A DNA stretch of 64,000 bases from UBA1447 sp002329225 (GCA_050946835.1 JBMNVN010000002.1:124001-188000), one strand, 5' to 3'; counted from the first letter of the stretch, positions 16,601 to 24,591 are shown. A program made the numbers and translations. Notes: generated by a model not told the origin, from the sequence alone.

Positions 16601-16706
16601 TGTTGGTACTGCTTTTTGCGTTGGAAATCATCGCATGTATACCAAAAAACATATAAAAACAAGCAACAACGTAATAGACAACTGACACAAATAAACTATA
16701 GCTCAT
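13608..16706 (-). CDS. Membrane GAF-GGDEF-EAL protein, probable c-di-GMP phosphodiesterase
   Basis: About 1032 residues. The ATG at 16706 follows GGGGGGAG by 5 bases. Residues 1-420 hold many membrane helices resembling the histidine-kinase-type N-terminal sensor region, about 440-590 a GAF-like domain, about 610-760 a GGDEF domain and about 780-1030 an EAL domain. The GGDEF site reads SEERF, so cyclase activity should be lost. The EAL domain keeps VEALLRW, LEITES, IDDFGKGYSSL, IKIDKSI, EGVE and QGYYFSQP, so c-di-GMP hydrolysis to pGpG is expected. The dead GGDEF may act as a GTP sensor (family precedent). It is a single gene with its own promoter. Confidence 0.88.
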   Translation of the reverse strand: MSYSLFVSVVYYVVACFYMFFGIHAMISNAKSSTNRLFMLLMLSMSTWAFAYSFSTSLPATELSAFIRSLSVFGWGFFYCFFLHFVLILINNRLQLNKPSRIFLFYLPALINIVLFSPFGYFAKMQYELVPHNFNWRTSLTVINIGQVWITLYYITYSVSAFILLIRWWKKIEPRSRLKRPVTFLLLSIIFSFLAGSATDVFPGIWASIQIPKLAIVFLILPTVFLFNTLRKSGILIERFKKAFFPPDNGIFPESRLHLFRTAAFVFTVGAVGSFFSGYFVAGGNFAREFLLALFISFFGIWLLFIPNVTKKHMPQNTLFLITSILGMTFFIMKDFNLGASTVWAIYIIFLLYTIVLDSRIHTFIFLGIALATQVVLWVIRPSVHVIIDNAQYLKRLFIIVLSFFAVRYLTNEYASKLKGYQRYAKEQEALEKISTSFISVNSENAKKKIDDMLKFSAEILDFDQAYLVEFSADYEDAVIINAHMIDGAVKSLPFRPGVKVKTAAFPTAAALLNKKQPITCEDVTTLPIDDGGEERNFFASRGINSYYISPIMLENEITGMLVVEDRRKANLSARENQIYFLGIITNILGDTRKKTLYEEKLYNYAYFDETTKLANRNLLKMNLEQNLLDRKESEKLVIFNVELENLRMINDTFGHNAGEQIVIESASILKELMKEDCYISRISEERFIVVMPVAENTNQIEMCATKIIDAFSDPILPKEGIEALFVTPTIGISVYPDDGRDVDTLLKNADLAGYEAKSSDNKIVFCSSQLKSRIEENTVLTNRLFKSLDNKEFSLEFQPQISCKTGKTVGVEALLRWNYDGKKRIPADVFIPMLEQTGLIHNVGLWVLEQALQEHNRLISKGIAPIRFSVNISVVQLQKDTFVTDVLNLLAESRVEPKYIELEITESMLSENFSDTIAKLSKLKEMGINIAIDDFGKGYSSLHRLELVPFNRIKIDKSILKDISLERKKLVIAEAVVSLAKALMADITVEGVENMEQLNFIRKIACDEIQGYYFSQPLSAEELEEYLKREC

Positions 16707-16831
16707 AATTTCTCCCCCCAAAAAAACAAGGATGCAAAACTCTGTTATTTTAAGCATATCCAAGTTTGTTTACGGTTTGCAAATAAGCCTGTCATAATTT
16801 TGTGTTTTTAGAAATCTCAAGAATTACATAT

Positions 16832-16860
16832 ATTTTAACATTTTTATAAATTTGTTACAA
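16832..16860 (-). promoter_or_regulatory. Promoter of the EAL-domain gene
   Basis: On the minus strand TTGTAA, 17 bases and TAAAAT lie about 125 bases ahead of the start codon. Confidence 0.55.
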
Positions 16861-16957
16861 CGATAATGATTACTATAACAATATGCCCGCATAGGGCGAA
16901 CCTCTGAAACCGTTCCTGAAAGGCATATGCATTTTGCGTATTTTGAGTAACTCTGCT

Positions 16958-17174
16958 ATGTTAAAAACAAGCAGGGAGAAGTCGTTGGTTATGCCCTTGG
17001 CAGAGTTGCTTTCCGGTGTTTTTAATAAGTTGCTTACATCCTTAGGCGATGACGGCGAAAAAGCTATTTAAAAACATGTTTAGGAGTTTGGAGTTTTATA
17101 ACACCCCAAATCTTAAAGAAGAAAAAATATTCAAACCCGAAAATTTTACCGAGAAGGTGAAATAATCGGGTTTG
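16958..17174 (+). other. Gene-poor stretch with two short frames and a hairpin
   Basis: In 16861-17246 no convincing gene is visible. One frame (16958-17071, 37 codons) reads MPLAELLSGVFNKLLTSLGDD toward its end, and an overlapping frame (17049-17165, 38 codons) contains FRSLEFYNTPNLKEEK and KPENFTEKVK. Both look protein-like but lack good ribosome binding sites and may be one gene broken by a frameshift. CAAACCCGA (17132) and TCGGGTTTG (17166) form a 9-bp stem around 25 bases, followed by TTGTT. Treat as a remnant of unknown origin. Confidence 0.3.
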
Positions 17175-17246
17175 TTGTTAGACCTCTTATTTTAGCCTGA
17201 AAAGGTTGCTGGCAATAATACAAGAATAGTGTGTATGCTTCCTATA

Positions 17247-17660
17247 TCATCGAGTATCAACAAAAGGGATATTAATTTCATCAAGTTTTGAAAGTAAATT
17301 ATTATATGCTTTCAATGAAGCATTATCATCTTTTATTTCAACAATTATTTCTTCCTGAATCCCTTGAAGTATTTTGATAAAGCCCTCCAAAGAAATTCTT
17401 TCATTTTCATAAAAATAATCGTTTTCTATTACTGATATTCTTAAGATAGTTGCTCCGGATGTAGTATTATCATGGCTTTTGGAATGCTCTTCCGTAGGAT
17501 TATTCTCTTCCAAGCTAGTTGTTATATTGCTGGTGTTTTCGCCCTTGCCGAAATTACCGCCGCCACCCTTTCCTAGCCCAAATCCGAATTTCATTCCCAA
17601 AATAATAACTATAGCGACAATAATTAGCAAGCAAACAAGAATAAACAAAAATTTTTTCAT
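17247..17660 (-). CDS. Membrane-anchored ExbD-like periplasmic-domain protein (third gene of motor operon)
   Basis: 137 residues. An N-terminal membrane anchor (KFLFILVCLLIIVAIVIILG) is followed by a glycine-rich and acidic linker, then a compact C-terminal domain (ATILRISVIENDYFYENERI, SLEGFIKILQGI, EEIIVEIKDDNASLKAYNNLLSKLDEINIPFV). That strand-helix-strand-helix-strand order, with V-x-I-x-D-x-x-A before the second helix, resembles the outer domain of ExbD/TolR. Unlike true ExbD the membrane helix has no acidic residue. GGGGGGAAATTT precedes the ATG. It is the last of three closely spaced genes. ExbD relationship is an inference from pattern, not from a search. Confidence 0.55.
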   Translation of the reverse strand: MKKFLFILVCLLIIVAIVIILGMKFGFGLGKGGGGNFGKGENTSNITTSLEENNPTEEHSKSHDNTTSGATILRISVIENDYFYENERISLEGFIKILQGIQEEIIVEIKDDNASLKAYNNLLSKLDEINIPFVDTR

Positions 17661-17688
17661 AAATTTCCCCCCGTTTTTTTATTTATAG

Positions 17689-18270
17689 TTAATCCTCACC
17701 GATAGATAAGTCTGTTTCAGAATAGTACAGAAAGGCATAAGTTTTTTTAACTTCTTCTAAACCGTTTTTAGTCATTAGGTATGCAGAGGCAGTACCCGGC
17801 AACGAACCGTCAAAGATAAAATCACAAAAAATAGTAGCGTTAGTATTATATCCTGCATTTTGTATGGCGGTTGTAATCTCTTTTCCAATATTAGCGTTTG
17901 ATTTGATTTCGGCCACAACTTCTTTTTTGCACACTACTCGTGTAACCCAACCGCTTTCTTGCAAATCCAAAAAGAGTTTCACATTTCCGCTTTTGCCATA
18001 CTGAATCATTTCTTCAATGTTTGATGCTTGTCTTTCATTGTAGTCATTGACAAACTGTATTTCTTTTTCTAATTGCGCAATTAGATTATCGGCTTTAGAT
18101 TCCTTCTTTTCAGCTTGTTGTATTGCAATTTCGAGTTCATTTAGCTTTATTTCAGTCCTTTCCTTATTATTTTCGCTATCCAAGTGGCTGAAAAGAACAA
18201 AGAAAAAGATAATAATTAAAGTGACATCCAATAAAGTAGTAAAATCTAATAATAAATCTCTTTTTTTCAT
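17689..18270 (-). CDS. ExbD/TolR/MotB-like stator protein
   Basis: 193 residues with one N-terminal membrane helix, DFTTLLDVTLIIIFFFVLF. The LLDV-x-L-I-I-I-F-F pattern matches the ExbD/TolR helix in which the aspartate carries protons; here that residue is Asp15. Outside the membrane comes a coiled coil rich in Glu and Lys (ELEIAIQQAEKKESKADNL onward, about residues 45-80), then a globular domain of about 100 residues (VKLFLDLQESGWVTRVV and following) not recognised as OmpA-like or standard ExbD. AAGGGTG precedes the ATG. It starts 14 bases after the ExbB-like gene. Role inferred: the proton-conducting B-type subunit of a 5:2 motor. Confidence 0.65.
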   Translation of the reverse strand: MKKRDLLLDFTTLLDVTLIIIFFFVLFSHLDSENNKERTEIKLNELEIAIQQAEKKESKADNLIAQLEKEIQFVNDYNERQASNIEEMIQYGKSGNVKLFLDLQESGWVTRVVCKKEVVAEIKSNANIGKEITTAIQNAGYNTNATIFCDFIFDGSLPGTASAYLMTKNGLEEVKKTYAFLYYSETDLSIGED

Positions 18271-18284
18271 GAAAACACCCTTAA

Positions 18285-18755
18285 TTATTTCTGCTTGCTT
18301 TCCATATCATCCGCCAATTTTTTCGCTGCTTCGATTTGCTCCTCAACAAAATCTGAAATGAATGCGTTAGCCACCTTGAATATTACAGAAAAAATAATCC
18401 CCCAAGCTGTAGATGTTAGCGCTATAAAAAAGTTGTTTCTAATATTTTCCATATCTCCTTTGGTTAAATCTAAGCCCAAAAGACCAAGCACCGTTCCGAA
18501 CATTCCAAGAAGAGGAAAAATAGAAATTAATGTTGTAAACAATGTATATACCAGATTAAGAGAACGTAGCAAAAATTTTGAAAATGGCGGATTCTTATCT
18601 TTTTTCCATTCTTTTGTTCTGACTTTAATATGACGCGCATTCAAAATTGTTAGAAGAAAAAGGAAAGAGGTAATTAAAGCAGTAACGAAAATATAAATAT
18701 CGTTGGTGGTAAGACTTTTAAACAACAAATTAAACGCATACGAATACAACTCCAT
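18285..18755 (-). CDS. MotA/TolQ/ExbB family proton channel subunit
   Basis: 156 residues with three membrane helices. The hallmark second-helix motif is SIFPLLGMFGTVLGLL, equivalent to the PLLGLLGTVxGI of TolQ/ExbB, and the third helix is IALTSTAWGIIFSVIFKVANAF, equivalent to the conserved T-A-x-G-L-x-x-A helix with the pore threonine. A first helix (ALITSFLFLLTIL) and a short basic cytosolic loop (RTKEWKKDK) complete the minimal fold. There is no long cytosolic tail of the ZorA type. It heads the three-gene operon behind the promoter at 18797-18825. In the family such pentamers use the ion gradient to rotate around two B subunits. Confidence 0.8.
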   Translation of the reverse strand: MELYSYAFNLLFKSLTTNDIYIFVTALITSFLFLLTILNARHIKVRTKEWKKDKNPPFSKFLLRSLNLVYTLFTTLISIFPLLGMFGTVLGLLGLDLTKGDMENIRNNFFIALTSTAWGIIFSVIFKVANAFISDFVEEQIEAAKKLADDMESKQK

Positions 18756-18796
18756 ATTTAATCATCCTCTCATTGAAGTTTGGATATTTTATTCAT

Positions 18797-18825
18797 ATTA
18801 TAAGGCATTCTTTTGCATTAAACAA
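18797..18825 (-). promoter_or_regulatory. Promoter of the ExbB/ExbD-like operon
   Basis: On the minus strand TTGTTT, 17 bases and TATAAT lie 41 bases ahead of the ExbB-like start codon. Nothing else was recognised in the 249-base divergent gap to 19005. Confidence 0.7.
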
Positions 18826-19004
18826 TATAAATATTCACTTTTTTAATTATTAAGCCACTATTTCATATATTAATCCAGAGCGTTATGAAGAATCAGATTA
18901 TATTTATTAATTAATACTGAAAAATCCGGAACTATTAAGAGGAAAACTCAAAACAAACCTTTAAATCATTATTTCAATGTGTTAATATAGAAAAAATCAA
19001 TACC

Positions 19005-21632
19005 TTGGGGGTGGCGGTTATTTTAAACCGATTTGTTTCACTGATACTTTCAATCAGTATGCTTTTTACATCTTTCTTCTCATTAATCGGTTCGCCTGTA
19101 AAAGGGTTGAAGATTCTTGTTCCCAAAAATTGGGAGATGAGTGTAGGGGACAGTCGTACATTAGACTTTGTTTTTAAAAACAAAGATAAGACCGGGGCAA
19201 TCGAATGGGAGGCCTCACCCGCTTCGGTAGCCGAGGTTGACGAGTGGGGACGAGTAACAGCTACCGGTGTGGGTAAGGCTACAATAACTGCTGCTTCCGG
19301 CAAACTGAAAGATAAAGTAACTCTTAAGGTTGTAGCGACACCGACATTGATTAAAGGTGTCAGGCAAACCCATGATTACAAAGGTAATGCCGTAACTCAG
19401 GTTAAAAATCGCCAAAAAGTCGTAACAAGGTACCCGAAAGGCAGTCCGGAAGTACCGGAACAGGTTTCAAATATTACGGATTATACCAACTTTCAGCAAG
19501 CGGTGACGGCAGACGGCGCGATGTGGACAGTTACCGATTACGGCGTATTACGGTATGATGCAAATGCGCCGACAAAGCGTGATGTTGAGCAGCGTTTTAT
19601 GGGTGACCGATATTTTTATGAGGCCGATACTACCGAAGGCAAGGTGCTTGCAATTATACCCGACGGTGAGTACGGCATCTGGACTGTTATGCATAGCGGG
19701 TTCAGCCATATTTCTATGGCGGAAATGAGCGGCACCCAAAAAGCCGAGTTAATGAGCGATGTTACACGTACTTATGTTGACAGACGGGGAATGGTTTCTC
19801 AAGCTCGTTATTCAAACAATGCTTGGAGAACATATGACGATGATAATGACGGGCTCTGGACCTCGATGTACGGGGCGGGGGAATTAATGCGATATGCCGC
19901 ATTGAAGAATGACCCTGAAGCGACACCGGAGCAGATAGAACAGGCAAGGCAATCCGCAACCAGAGCATCCGAAGCGGTGTTGTTACTCCATTATATTCCC
20001 ATGAGAACGGGGACAACACAGGCCTATATACGCAGGCACGTTAACGGGAACTTTCCGGGAGATACGGAAGACCGTTGGCTTTCAGCAGATGCGCTTGAGC
20101 AAGGCGGAAATGAGGCGGTATATTATCCATCCCAAAGCCCTGCAGTTCTTTTTAACAGCGGATTTATTAATTATGCATTGACGGGTTCTGATAAAAGACT
20201 CATGAATGACGGCTTTTATACTCCGCTAGTTCCGGACAATTGGTCAAATCCCGCCGATGACGAAAACGCCGGCAAAGAGTATGCAAAGCGTACCCGTTTA
20301 CTGAAGGGTTTTGTAGCAAGAACTTATTCCCTTAAGAGCGAGAATAACAGTATTCACGGCAATATTTATTGGAGAGTTAATAATGATAACACTGCTACCG
20401 GTGTCTCTTCGGTGCCCGAAAGCAGTCCTTCCTATCTTATTAATTATGAGAATTTGCGTGGAGTAGTTGTTGATGCTTCAGCAGAAGTGCCGCAGCGTTT
20501 ATGGGATTCTCTATTAGGTTCCGACTACACTGCGGAAGATATCATTTACAAAGGTGATACCAGCGCTGATGAACTTATAGGTCATGTGTTTATTTTTAAA
20601 CTGATTTATGACATCCTCGTACCGGAAGACCCTGAACTCGGAGCAATTCTGGCGGTAGCTGCAAATAACCTTGCACAACACTTGGTTGACAACAGTCATC
20701 AACTTGTGGACGGGAGCGGTCAACCTACAACCTGGTCGGACTTCAGCAGACAGACCTTTTGCTCCGGTTCCGCTATTGCCATGTCGCCTTTGCATTCTCT
20801 TGTATCTCTCAGCATTTTTAAAGTTGCCGCTTATATAACGGGCTACCAAAAATGGGAGGATGAATATCGCTTTCTGGCTCTTGACCCCGCTTATGAATTT
20901 GCTGAATTGGCATCCCAATATGGTGAGAGAATACAGGCCGCTGTAGCCTATACTTTGGATAAAGAAGCATCACCCCTGCTTGCAACGGCAGCGAATTTAT
21001 TGGCAAATACACGAATAATGGAAACCTTAAAAAGATTGGCGCTCAACTATTCGGATGAAGAAATGGCAATGCTTGCCTTTTATGTGCTGTTTCAACTGGA
21101 AAGTGATTCAAAACTGCTGTGCTATTATCGCTTGGCATTGGAGGATTGGTGGGCTTCTATCAGGTACAGTGAAAATCCGCTCTGGTATTATATTTATCAA
21201 CTCGCATATCCGGGCAAAACCGTAAAAGATGCTTACGGCAACAATATATTAAAAACCGCCGCTTGGTCATTAAGCCGTCATCCGATTGATACCGTACAAT
21301 TCCTTGCATCAAATAAAAAGCGGGACGATATTGCCTCGCTGGATTTGACGCCGCTTGGCTTGAATATACGTTCTACATTGTCATACTCCGTTGACGAAGT
21401 GACGGAATTGCCTGACCTGAGCGGCGAACTTGAAACGGCTGATATCCTTAAGTTGTTGGTTAGCATATCCAAACTGAAATGGGCGGTTGCCGCTCCGGAT
21501 GAACGCGCACTCCACAAATACAACACCTGTTCTTATTGGCTTGACAGCCACCACAATACTCGACGTATGGAAGCCTCAACTACTTACACCCTGCCGTATT
21601 GGCTCGGTGTCTATCACGGCATGCTTAAATAG
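19005..21632 (+). CDS. Large secreted protein with BIG2 domain and unidentified C-terminal region
   Basis: Up to 875 residues. A signal peptide (RFVSLILSISMLFTSFFSLIGS) is followed at about 30-112 by a BIG2 Ig-like domain (VGDSRTLDFVFKNKDKTGAIEW, then ATGVGKATITAASG). Residues 115-280 contain short strands with VTADGAMWTVTDYGVLRYD and PDGEYGIWTVMHSG, propeller-like repeats. The segment DDDNDGLWTSMYGAGELMRYA opens a long helical region of about 580 residues, possibly an alpha/alpha toroid as in some polysaccharide-active enzymes (inference). No LPXTG or anchor is seen. The start is uncertain: TTG 19005, GTG 19011, or an ATT at 19020 placed 5 bases after a GGGGGTGG site. It is divergent from the motor operon. 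Confidence 0.7.
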   Translation: MGVAVILNRFVSLILSISMLFTSFFSLIGSPVKGLKILVPKNWEMSVGDSRTLDFVFKNKDKTGAIEWEASPASVAEVDEWGRVTATGVGKATITAASGKLKDKVTLKVVATPTLIKGVRQTHDYKGNAVTQVKNRQKVVTRYPKGSPEVPEQVSNITDYTNFQQAVTADGAMWTVTDYGVLRYDANAPTKRDVEQRFMGDRYFYEADTTEGKVLAIIPDGEYGIWTVMHSGFSHISMAEMSGTQKAELMSDVTRTYVDRRGMVSQARYSNNAWRTYDDDNDGLWTSMYGAGELMRYAALKNDPEATPEQIEQARQSATRASEAVLLLHYIPMRTGTTQAYIRRHVNGNFPGDTEDRWLSADALEQGGNEAVYYPSQSPAVLFNSGFINYALTGSDKRLMNDGFYTPLVPDNWSNPADDENAGKEYAKRTRLLKGFVARTYSLKSENNSIHGNIYWRVNNDNTATGVSSVPESSPSYLINYENLRGVVVDASAEVPQRLWDSLLGSDYTAEDIIYKGDTSADELIGHVFIFKLIYDILVPEDPELGAILAVAANNLAQHLVDNSHQLVDGSGQPTTWSDFSRQTFCSGSAIAMSPLHSLVSLSIFKVAAYITGYQKWEDEYRFLALDPAYEFAELASQYGERIQAAVAYTLDKEASPLLATAANLLANTRIMETLKRLALNYSDEEMAMLAFYVLFQLESDSKLLCYYRLALEDWWASIRYSENPLWYYIYQLAYPGKTVKDAYGNNILKTAAWSLSRHPIDTVQFLASNKKRDDIASLDLTPLGLNIRSTLSYSVDEVTELPDLSGELETADILKLLVSISKLKWAVAAPDERALHKYNTCSYWLDSHHNTRRMEASTTYTLPYWLGVYHGMLK

Positions 21633-21731
21633 TTTTAATCCGATGTTGTAACCTGTTGTGAAACTATATGTGTTTATATATCTCTCAAATGCGACAACAT
21701 TTTTTTAGAAGGTGATTTTGTAAAAGCCCTT

Positions 21732-23363
21732 TTGGTTTCTATTGCTGCCAAAAATATTCACAAGACTTTAGCGCCGTGGTGTCTGAAAGCGTATTGTGAT
21801 TTGAATGCTCCGAACAGTGAGGTCGTCGTTCAGGAGAGTAATATTAACGAGCCTGTTTCAGATATTATCGGAAAGATATACCGGTCAAAACCTGATGTGT
21901 TGGGTCTTTCCGTTTATATCTGGAATGCTGAAGTTGTGCAGAAAATCACTTCATGCATAAAAAAAATGCTGCCCGATTGCATAGTTGTACTTGGCGGACC
22001 CGAGGTCAGCTTTGAAGATTCCTTCCAAAACTATCCCGATGCCGACTATATCATAAAAGGCGCGGGGGAGATAGTTTTTTGTGAGCTTGTAAATTCTCTG
22101 ACGGCGGGTACTCCGATCGAAAGCGGAATTTTAATCGGCGGCGAAACGGATATAAACGAGATGCCTTCACCCTATACGGAAGCTTTTTTTGAGTCCTTTA
22201 ATCAAAAAGGCAGTGTGCCTATTGAAAATCAGCTTATTTATTATGAGAGTTCCAGGGGCTGCCCCTTTAACTGTTCTTACTGCCTTTCATGTACGAGTGA
22301 AAATGTATCTTACTTGCCGGTGAAAAGAGTTACTGAAGACCTTTATAAACTTGTTGAACGGGGAGCCAAATGCATTAAGTTCGTGGACAGAACTTTCAAT
22401 GCCGATAAGTCCAGGGCGGCCGGGATTTTAGAAACGGTCTATTATTTACACACGGATTGCGTCTTCCATTTTGAAGCCGCCGCCAACTTATTTGACAGGG
22501 CTCTGTTGGCAATCGCTGCAGCAATGCCTGTAAACAAGGTGCAGTTTGAAATAGGCATACAATCGGTAAACCCCGCCACATTAAAAGCGGTTAACAGGAG
22601 AGCAAATATAAATATTATGCTGGAAAAAATTGCCCGGCTTTCATCTCGCAACAACTGCCATATCCATGTTGATTTAATAGCGGGCTTACCCTTTGAGACA
22701 AAAGCGACTTTTGCAGATGCCGTTGAAAAATGTCTTTCAGCCAAGCCCCACATGCTTCAACTGGGTTTTCTGAAGATGCTCAGAGGCTCTAAAATTCGTA
22801 CACAAAGTAACGAGTTCGGCTATGTGTTTTCCGACTTTCCTCCTTATGAAGTCTTAAAAACCGACACCATGTCCGCCGATGACTTGATATTATTTAAGAG
22901 TATTGAAAGGGTGATTGACAAGTTTTATAACAGCGGTTATTTTGTCAATTCCCTTGAGTTTGCTGCGAACAGCGTGTTCGGTTCATATTACAAACTCTTT
23001 GAATGTTTGGCCGAATATTGTGATGAAATCGGGAATTTGAGGTTGTCACTTAAAAATTCTTACGGTTTGCTTTTAAATTTTTTGACAAAATATACTTCAA
23101 GGGAAGAGGCGGAACATTATATAAAACTGGACTGCCTTATCTTTGACCCGAAAGGCTCTTTACCCGAAGCAATCACTCCGAACAGGGATAAGGCAAAAGA
23201 AGCCGACCTCAGACAACGCTCAAAATATAAGGGCCGGAACATTCGGGTGGAATTTTTCCCCCTTGACGGTATCAAACGTCTTTTTATCTACGAAAACAAG
23301 CACCCGATAACAAAACGCTATGATATAGTGGAACTTGAACATTTTACGCCCTCAGTTCCTTGA
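21732..23363 (+). CDS. B12-binding-domain radical SAM protein (DUF4080 type)
   Basis: At least 543 residues. Residues 1-140 form a cobalamin-binding-like Rossmann domain (DVLGLSVYIWNAEVV, VLGGPEVSFED, YIIKGAGEIVF). The radical SAM cluster motif is SRGCPFNCSYCLS (C-x3-C-x2-C), followed by FVDRTFNADKSRA and a partial TIM barrel ending DLIAGLPFET. The C-terminal 150 residues match the DUF4080 arrangement. The first in-frame standard start is TTG 21732, but the natural beginning KALLVSIAAKN would start at a GTA codon at 21720, correctly placed after AGAAGGTGA. Reaction unknown; methylthiolation or methylation is possible. Confidence 0.85.
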   Translation: MVSIAAKNIHKTLAPWCLKAYCDLNAPNSEVVVQESNINEPVSDIIGKIYRSKPDVLGLSVYIWNAEVVQKITSCIKKMLPDCIVVLGGPEVSFEDSFQNYPDADYIIKGAGEIVFCELVNSLTAGTPIESGILIGGETDINEMPSPYTEAFFESFNQKGSVPIENQLIYYESSRGCPFNCSYCLSCTSENVSYLPVKRVTEDLYKLVERGAKCIKFVDRTFNADKSRAAGILETVYYLHTDCVFHFEAAANLFDRALLAIAAAMPVNKVQFEIGIQSVNPATLKAVNRRANINIMLEKIARLSSRNNCHIHVDLIAGLPFETKATFADAVEKCLSAKPHMLQLGFLKMLRGSKIRTQSNEFGYVFSDFPPYEVLKTDTMSADDLILFKSIERVIDKFYNSGYFVNSLEFAANSVFGSYYKLFECLAEYCDEIGNLRLSLKNSYGLLLNFLTKYTSREEAEHYIKLDCLIFDPKGSLPEAITPNRDKAKEADLRQRSKYKGRNIRVEFFPLDGIKRLFIYENKHPITKRYDIVELEHFTPSVP

Positions 23364-23388
23364 CAACCGAGTCAATTACAATTAATAT
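23360..23388 (+). promoter_or_regulatory. Promoter of alr
   Basis: TTGACA, 17 bases, TAATAT. It overlaps the stop codon of the preceding radical SAM gene and ends 39 bases before the alr start. Confidence 0.75.
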
Positions 23389-23427
23389 CATCTTTGTTTA
23401 ATAATTATCAAGGGAGAAAACCCTGCT

Positions 23428-24591
23428 ATGTGCGAATACAGAAGAGTAACAGCCAATATCAATCTTGATGCCATACTGCATAACTTTCAGGCGGTTAAAA
23501 ACAGCTTGCCGCCGGGGACAAAAGTGCTCAGTGTTTTAAAATCCGATGCCTACGGGCACGGTGCGGTGCAGACGGCCGCACTGCTTGCCGATCATACGGA
23601 TTATTTCGGCGTCTCAATTATAGAAGAGGCAATGGAACTTCGCCGTGCAGGTATTGAAAAGCCTATATTGATTTTCGGCTACACCTCCCCGGATCAGTTT
23701 GATACCCTTTTAAAAAACAATATTGAACAAACCGTTTTTCAGTTTGATGTTGCCGAAGAACTTTCCCGCAGGGCGGTTTCTTTAGGTGTTAAAGCAAAGA
23801 TTCATATTGAAGTAGATACGGGTATGCGCCGCACCGGTTTTTCTGCCGATGAAAAGAGTGCGGCTACTGTAGAAAAAATTGCCGCCTTACCGGGGATTGA
23901 GCTGAGAGGTGTTTTTACCCATTTTGCCAATGCGGATTCAGCCGATAAAACGAGCCTGAATAAACAGCATAATCTGTATGTCAACTTTCTGGAACTTTTG
24001 GACAAAAGGGGAGTGGCGGTGCCCATTAAGCATAGCTGCAACAGTGCAGGCGCTATCAGTGAAAGCGAATGCTTTGATATGGTTCGTGTGGGCTTATTGC
24101 TTTACGGTCTCTTTCCTTCCGAAGATGTTGTTGACGAAAGTCTTGGTCTTATTCCGGCTATGGAACTTAAAACTCATGTGATTTTTCTTAAAACCGTTGA
24201 GGCGGGTGAAGGCGTCAGCTACGGGCATACCTATCTGACAAACAAAACAACAAGAATTGCCACTCTTCCCATAGGCTATGCCGACGGCTATCCTCGTGCC
24301 CTTTCATCAAAGGCAAGGGTTCTGATAAACGGCAAATTTGCACCCGTTATAGGGCGTGTTTGTATGGATCTGATGATGGTGGATGTGACGGATATTGATG
24401 ATGTGGAAATTGAGGACGAGGTAACACTCATGGGTGAAGACGGCGGTCAAATGATAACTGCGGATGAATTGGGGATGTTAAGCGATAGCATCAATTACGA
24501 AATTATCTGCGGAATCAGTAAACGTGTACCGAAAGTGTTCTTTAAAAACGGGCGAGAGTTTCTTTTCTTCTCAAGTTTTGATAATCACTAA
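23428..24591 (+). CDS. alr: Alanine racemase
   Basis: 387 residues, the standard length. The PLP lysine is in SVLKSDAYGHG, VDTGMRRTGF holds the substrate-side arginine region, HSCNSAGAI and RVGLLLYG shape the cofactor site, and the second catalytic base, a tyrosine, is in GVSYGHTY. It interconverts L- and D-alanine for peptidoglycan. GGGAG precedes the ATG. It is monocistronic, with promoter 23360-23388 and a hairpin terminator at 24614-24660. Confidence 0.96.
   Translation: MCEYRRVTANINLDAILHNFQAVKNSLPPGTKVLSVLKSDAYGHGAVQTAALLADHTDYFGVSIIEEAMELRRAGIEKPILIFGYTSPDQFDTLLKNNIEQTVFQFDVAEELSRRAVSLGVKAKIHIEVDTGMRRTGFSADEKSAATVEKIAALPGIELRGVFTHFANADSADKTSLNKQHNLYVNFLELLDKRGVAVPIKHSCNSAGAISESECFDMVRVGLLLYGLFPSEDVVDESLGLIPAMELKTHVIFLKTVEAGEGVSYGHTYLTNKTTRIATLPIGYADGYPRALSSKARVLINGKFAPVIGRVCMDLMMVDVTDIDDVEIEDEVTLMGEDGGQMITADELGMLSDSINYEIICGISKRVPKVFFKNGREFLFFSSFDNH

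Noticed and set aside
13608..16706. Diguanylate cyclase activity
   Set aside because: The catalytic GGDEF loop is SEERF, which lacks the glycines and acidic residues needed.
17247..18755. Assignment of the motor operon to the Zorya defence system
   Set aside because: The ExbB-like protein lacks the long ZorA tail, the ExbD-like protein has no OmpA/peptidoglycan-binding domain, and no ZorC, ZorD or ZorE gene is nearby.
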